A stretch of 16,417 nt of DNA, taken from Bacillota bacterium (GTDB lineage Bacteria; Bacillota; Clostridia; Lachnospirales; Lachnospiraceae). This document shows, piece by piece, positions 13,552-16,417 of the stretch. Under the pieces are notes generated by a model. The model was given only the letters and a program-made list of their open reading frames with translations, did not search any database and had not been told where the DNA came from. A program made the position numbers and the translations under genes. Each line of letters starts with the position of its first letter. Position 1 is the first letter of the stretch. The DNA lies in the NCBI GenBank assembly GCA_023424995.1, contig JAFADH010000138.1:1-16417 (forward strand), in the 5' to 3' direction.

Positions 13552-14598
13552 ATGGATGCGAACAGAGAACTCATTGAAGCTTTAAACCAAATCGAGAAGG
13601 AAAAGGATATCAGTAAGGATATTTTACTGGAGGCATTGGAAAACTCTTTGGTGGCGGCATGTAAGAATAATTACGGCAGAGCAGATAATATTCAGGTAAA
13701 TATCGACAGAGTAACCGGTGAAGTCGGCGTATATGCCATGAAGGAAGTTGTGGAAGAGGTTACGGATCCCGTGATGCAGATCAGTCTGGCACAGGCCAGG
13801 ATGAAGGATGCAAAGAAGGATATCGGTGATATTGTTGCAGTTGAGGTAACTCCCAAGAACTTTGGCCGTATCGCTGCCCAGAAAGCAAAGCAGGTTGTTG
13901 TTCAAAAAATCCGTGAAGAAGAGAGAAAAGTTCTGTATACCCAGTACAGCGGTAAGGAGAAGGATGTTGTAACCGGCATCGTTCAGCGTTATGTGGGTAA
14001 TAACGTAAGCATCAATCTTGGCAAGGTGGATGCCATCCTTACGGAGAATGAACAGGTAAGAGGTGAGATATTCCGTCCTACGGACCGGATCAAGCTTTAT
14101 GTGCTTGAGGTCAAGGACACGACCAAGGGACCCAGAATTACCGTATCCAGAACTCATCCGGAGCTTGTGAAGAGATTATTCGAGGCTGAGGTTACGGAGA
14201 TACAGGACGGAACCGTGGAGATTAAGAGTATAGCCAGAGAGGCAGGTTCAAGAACGAAGATGGCGGTCTTTAGCAACAATCCGGATGTGGATGCCGTCGG
14301 AGCCTGCGTCGGCTTAAACGGAGCAAGAGTCAATGCGATTGTTCATGAGCTTCGCAATGAGAAAATTGATATTATTAACTGGAGCAATGATCCCGAGAGA
14401 CTGATCGAGAACGCACTCAGCCCTGCGAAGGTTGTGTCCGTTACCGTGGATGAATACGAGAAGAGCGCCAGGGTAATCGTTCCGGACTATCAATTATCCT
14501 TAGCGATCGGGAAGGAAGGACAGAATGCCAGACTTGCAGCGAAGCTGACAGGATTTAAAATTGATATAAAGAGTGAGTCCCAGGTCATGGGGTATTAA
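13552..14598 (+). CDS. nusA: Transcription termination/antitermination factor NusA
   Basis: NusA binds RNA polymerase and nascent RNA and modulates pausing, termination and antitermination. The protein has 348 aa from this start: an N-terminal polymerase-binding domain (ELIEALNQIEKEKDISKDILLEALENSL...), an S1 domain around VTGIVQRYVGNNVSINLG, then KH1 and KH2 ending in LAIGKEGQNARLAAKLTGFKIDI. It stops soon after KH2, lacking the C-terminal acidic repeats of proteobacterial NusA, as is usual for Firmicutes. The ATG at 13552 is preferred over 13525: GGGAGG precedes it and homologous proteins begin here, while no suitable site lies before 13525. NusA may regulate its own operon through the hairpin at 12930-12955. 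Confidence 0.96.
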   Translation: MDANRELIEALNQIEKEKDISKDILLEALENSLVAACKNNYGRADNIQVNIDRVTGEVGVYAMKEVVEEVTDPVMQISLAQARMKDAKKDIGDIVAVEVTPKNFGRIAAQKAKQVVVQKIREEERKVLYTQYSGKEKDVVTGIVQRYVGNNVSINLGKVDAILTENEQVRGEIFRPTDRIKLYVLEVKDTTKGPRITVSRTHPELVKRLFEAEVTEIQDGTVEIKSIAREAGSRTKMAVFSNNPDVDAVGACVGLNGARVNAIVHELRNEKIDIINWSNDPERLIENALSPAKVVSVTVDEYEKSARVIVPDYQLSLAIGKEGQNARLAAKLTGFKIDIKSESQVMGY

Positions 14599-14611
14599 TA
14601 AGGAGAAATGA

Positions 14612-14899
14612 ATGGCGAAAAAGTTACCACTGCGAATGTGTACCGGATGCGGTGAAATGAAAGCAAAAAAAGAGATGATCCGTGTTTTGAAAACTCCTGA
14701 GGAGGAGATTATAATTGACTCGACGGGCAAGAAGAACGGCAGAGGTGCTTATGTCTGCTGTTCTTTGGACTGCCTGCAGAGGGCAGTCAGATCCAAGGGT
14801 CTGGAGCGGTCGCTTAAGGTTAGCATTCCGAAGGAATTGGTAGAAACACTGGAGAAGGAGATGATTTTGCTTGAATCCGGAAGAAAAGAAGGTATATAA
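14612..14899 (+). CDS. rnpM: RNase P modulator RnpM (YlxR family)
   Basis: This is a 95-aa protein of the YlxR/DUF448 family, described as an RNA-binding modulator of RNase P in Bacillus subtilis. The signature LRMCTGCGEMKAKKEMIRVL is complete, followed by STGKKNGRGAYVC and the cysteine-bearing SLDCLQRA. AGGAG sits six bases ahead of the ATG. The gene lies between nusA and the L7Ae-like gene, as in most Firmicutes. Its 3' end overlaps the next gene by 29 bases, where the C-terminal codons also carry the next ribosome site. Confidence 0.93.
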   Translation: MAKKLPLRMCTGCGEMKAKKEMIRVLKTPEEEIIIDSTGKKNGRGAYVCCSLDCLQRAVRSKGLERSLKVSIPKELVETLEKEMILLESGRKEGI

Positions 14900-15209
14900 C
14901 TTACTTGGAATTGCAACAAAATCACGCAATGTGGCCAGCGGTGAATTCTCTACGGAGAAAGCCGTGAAGGAACATAAAGCCGCTTTGGTTGTCGTGGCGG
15001 GCGATGCTTCGGACAATACAAAGAAAATGTTTACCAACATGTGTACTTACTATAAGGTGCCAATATACTTTTTTGGTGAGAAAAACGAATTAGGTCATGC
15101 AATGGGTAAGGAGTTTCGTGCTTCTTTGGCAGTGCTTGACAAGGGCTTGGCGGACGCAATTGAAAAGCAACTGAACATGATGCAAGATATTAACGGAGGT
15201 AGTAAGTAG
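14871..15209 (+). CDS. L7Ae/L30e-family ribosomal protein (YlxQ-like)
   Basis: This 112-aa protein of the L7Ae/L30e/S12e/Gadd45 family is expected to bind kink-turn RNA. It reads VYNLLGIATKSRNVASGEFSTEKAVKEHKA, then ALVVVAGDASDNTKK and VPIYFFGEKNELGHAMGKEFRASLAVLD, the usual alpha-beta-alpha sandwich landmarks. It starts at TTG with AAGGAG (14855-14860) ten bases upstream, within the end of rnpM (29-base overlap). The infB ATG follows immediately after its stop. The family is clear; its exact RNA target is not known from sequence. Confidence 0.92.
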   Translation: MNPEEKKVYNLLGIATKSRNVASGEFSTEKAVKEHKAALVVVAGDASDNTKKMFTNMCTYYKVPIYFFGEKNELGHAMGKEFRASLAVLDKGLADAIEKQLNMMQDINGGSK

Positions 15210-16417
15210 ATGGCAAAAATGAAAGTCTTTGAATTAAAGAATCAAATAAATGAACTCGGCAAATCAATAGAGAGCAAGGATATCCTTGACTTTATTGAGA
15301 ACAATTTTGGTGTGAAGAAATCCCACAGCAGTAATCTGGAAGAAAATGAGGTTGTATTTATAAAGAATCATTTTGTTCAGGGATTAAAAACACCGAAGCC
15401 GGCAGCGGAAGCCTCCAGGTCCTCTGCTGCTGCGTCAAAGCCGGCAGCGGAAGCACCGAAGCCATCTGTTACTGCGCCAAAACCGGCGGCAGAAGCATCC
15501 AGGCCATCTGTTGCCGCACAAAAACCGGCGGAGGAAGCGCCGAAGCCGACTGCAGCGGGACAAAAACCGGCAGATCCGGCTTCTGCCCATGCATCCTCTT
15601 CTACGGCAGCCCGCCCTCAGACAGCAGGTGATAAGCCGGTACAGGCGGCAGCACGGCCGGCAGCAGGTCAGGGGCAGAATCCTGCGAGGCAGGGGCAATA
15701 TGGAACACAAGGCGGTCAGAGTGCTGCAAGACCGGCTGCCGGACAACAAAGTGGGATGAGACAGGGTCAGTCCGGGGGTCAAAGCGGACCAAGACCTTTA
15801 GGAGAACAAGGGCACCAAGGAATACAGGAGCAAAGACCTGCAGGAGGACAGAACGCAATGAGACAGGGCCAGACAGGTCAATCAGGACAAACACATCAGG
15901 GAATACATGGTATGCAGCAGAGACCGGCAGGCGAACAGTCCCAGCATACAACAGGACAAAGACAGGCTGGGGGAGTACAGAACCAAAGGCCGAGGGGATC
16001 AGCAGGAGAAGGCGGCCAGAGACCGGCAGGATCGGAAAGCAGACCTGTACGTCAGGCAGGGGAAGGCTATCAAGGCCAGAGATCATCCGGACAGGACGGA
16101 AGACCTGCAAGAGAAGGCTATCAGGGCCAAAGATCATCCGGACAGGATGGAAGGCCTGCAAGAGAAGGCTATCAAGGCCAAAGACAATCAGGCTCGGGCT
16201 ATCAGGGTCAGAGATCATCCGGTCAAGGCTATCAGGGCCAAAGATCATCCGGAGAAGGTTATCAGGGTCAGAGACCGTCCGGAGAAGGCTATCAGGGTCA
16301 TAGATCATCCGGTCAGGGCTATCAGGGCCAGAGATCGTCCGGAGAAGGCTATCAGGGTCAGAGATCATCCGGTCAGGGCTATCAGGGCCAGAGATCGTCC
16401 GGAGAAGGCTATCAGGG
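15210..16417 (+). CDS. infB: Translation initiation factor IF-2, N-terminal part (truncated by window end)
   Basis: The frame is open from the ATG at 15210 to the window end (402 complete codons), so only the N-terminal region is seen; the GTPase domain is missing. The opening MAKMKVFELKNQINELGKS with DILDFIENNFGVKKSHSSNLEE matches the IF2_N module. From residue 60 the protein is low-complexity: Ala/Pro/Lys-rich repeats (KPAAEA, about 15393-15590), then a Gly/Gln/Arg-rich stretch, and from 16065 tandem GYQGQRSSG units. It is the fifth gene of the nusA operon and starts directly after the ylxQ-like stop, with GGAGG about 11 bases upstream. Identity rests on the N-terminal module and operon position. 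Confidence 0.93.
   Translation, partial: MAKMKVFELKNQINELGKSIESKDILDFIENNFGVKKSHSSNLEENEVVFIKNHFVQGLKTPKPAAEASRSSAAASKPAAEAPKPSVTAPKPAAEASRPSVAAQKPAEEAPKPTAAGQKPADPASAHASSSTAARPQTAGDKPVQAAARPAAGQGQNPARQGQYGTQGGQSAARPAAGQQSGMRQGQSGGQSGPRPLGEQGHQGIQEQRPAGGQNAMRQGQTGQSGQTHQGIHGMQQRPAGEQSQHTTGQRQAGGVQNQRPRGSAGEGGQRPAGSESRPVRQAGEGYQGQRSSGQDGRPAREGYQGQRSSGQDGRPAREGYQGQRQSGSGYQGQRSSGQGYQGQRSSGEGYQGQRPSGEGYQGHRSSGQGYQGQRSSGEGYQGQRSSGQGYQGQRSSGEGYQ
16065..16417 (+). repeat. In-frame tandem repeats in the infB N-terminal coding region
   Basis: Two 51-bp units (16065, 16116), encoding GYQGQRSSGQDGRPARE, lead into 30-bp units starting at 16167, 16197, 16227, 16257, 16287, 16317, 16347, 16377 and, cut by the window end, 16407. 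Each 30-bp unit encodes GYQGQRSSG plus Q or E (one ends in S). Later copies form a 60-bp pair (E then Q). The block from 16317 repeats without change from 16377 as far as the window shows. Many differences are synonymous (GGT/GGC, CAA/CAG, TCA/TCG); replacements include Q to H and S to P in single units. Confidence 0.95.

Noticed and set aside
15601..16368. A 255-codon minus-strand open frame rich in Asp-Pro-Asp-Ser repeats
   Set aside because: It is the antisense reading of the infB repeat region; the plus frame continues unbroken from the IF2_N module and the operon context supports it. Repeats create long open antisense frames by chance.
16065..16417. CRISPR-like 30-bp repeats
   Set aside because: The units are directly adjacent with no spacers and keep the infB reading frame, so they are coding repeats.

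Overview
The window is a compact, almost entirely plus-strand stretch of chromosome from an anaerobic Gram-positive bacterium, most likely class Clostridia and probably Lachnospiraceae or a close relative. This rests on AGGAGG-type ribosome binding sites, TTG and GTG starts, a rimP-nusA-rnpM-ylxQ-infB operon with a short NusA, and an oxygen-sensitive siroheme sulfite reductase carrying ferredoxin clusters. No phage, transposase, CRISPR array, rRNA or tRNA is visible.

Region 1 (37-5807) is a sulfate-assimilation operon. CysD and CysN activate sulfate to APS. A compact siroheme/[4Fe-4S] sulfite reductase makes sulfide. A TusA-like protein and a thioredoxin-like protein follow. The operon then encodes a sulfur-carrier module: a ThiS-like protein ending Gly-Gly-Gly-Ala, an E1-like ThiF/MoeB enzyme and a JAMM (M67) metallopeptidase. 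The composition, and especially the extra C-terminal alanine, match the protein-thiocarboxylate route to homocysteine/methionine known from Wolinella succinogenes (HcyS-HcyF-HcyD). APS reductase and the PLP enzyme (MetY- or CysM-like) are not in the window and may lie upstream.

Region 2 (5888-12862) is a tetrapyrrole operon: hemA, a Met8-type precorrin-2 dehydrogenase/ferrochelatase, hemC, a cobA-hemD fusion, hemB and hemL. Together these lead from glutamyl-tRNA to uroporphyrinogen III, precorrin-2 and siroheme. No hemE, hemN or hemH is present, so the cluster looks built for siroheme (and perhaps corrinoids) rather than heme. That fits the siroheme-dependent reductase in region 1. A small hairpin with a T run lies between regions 1 and 2. 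The hemA-met8 gap (7034-7562) holds an unexplained array of 94-bp structured repeats in A-B-A-B order.

Region 3 (12870-16417) is the transcription/translation operon rimP-nusA-rnpM-ylxQ-infB, cut off inside infB. It begins with a near-consensus sigma-A promoter and a leader hairpin with an interrupted U-tract, a plausible NusA-sensitive attenuator. The N-terminal part of IF-2 is an unusually long low-complexity domain that becomes an array of 10-residue GYQGQRSSG(Q/E) repeats running off the end of the window.
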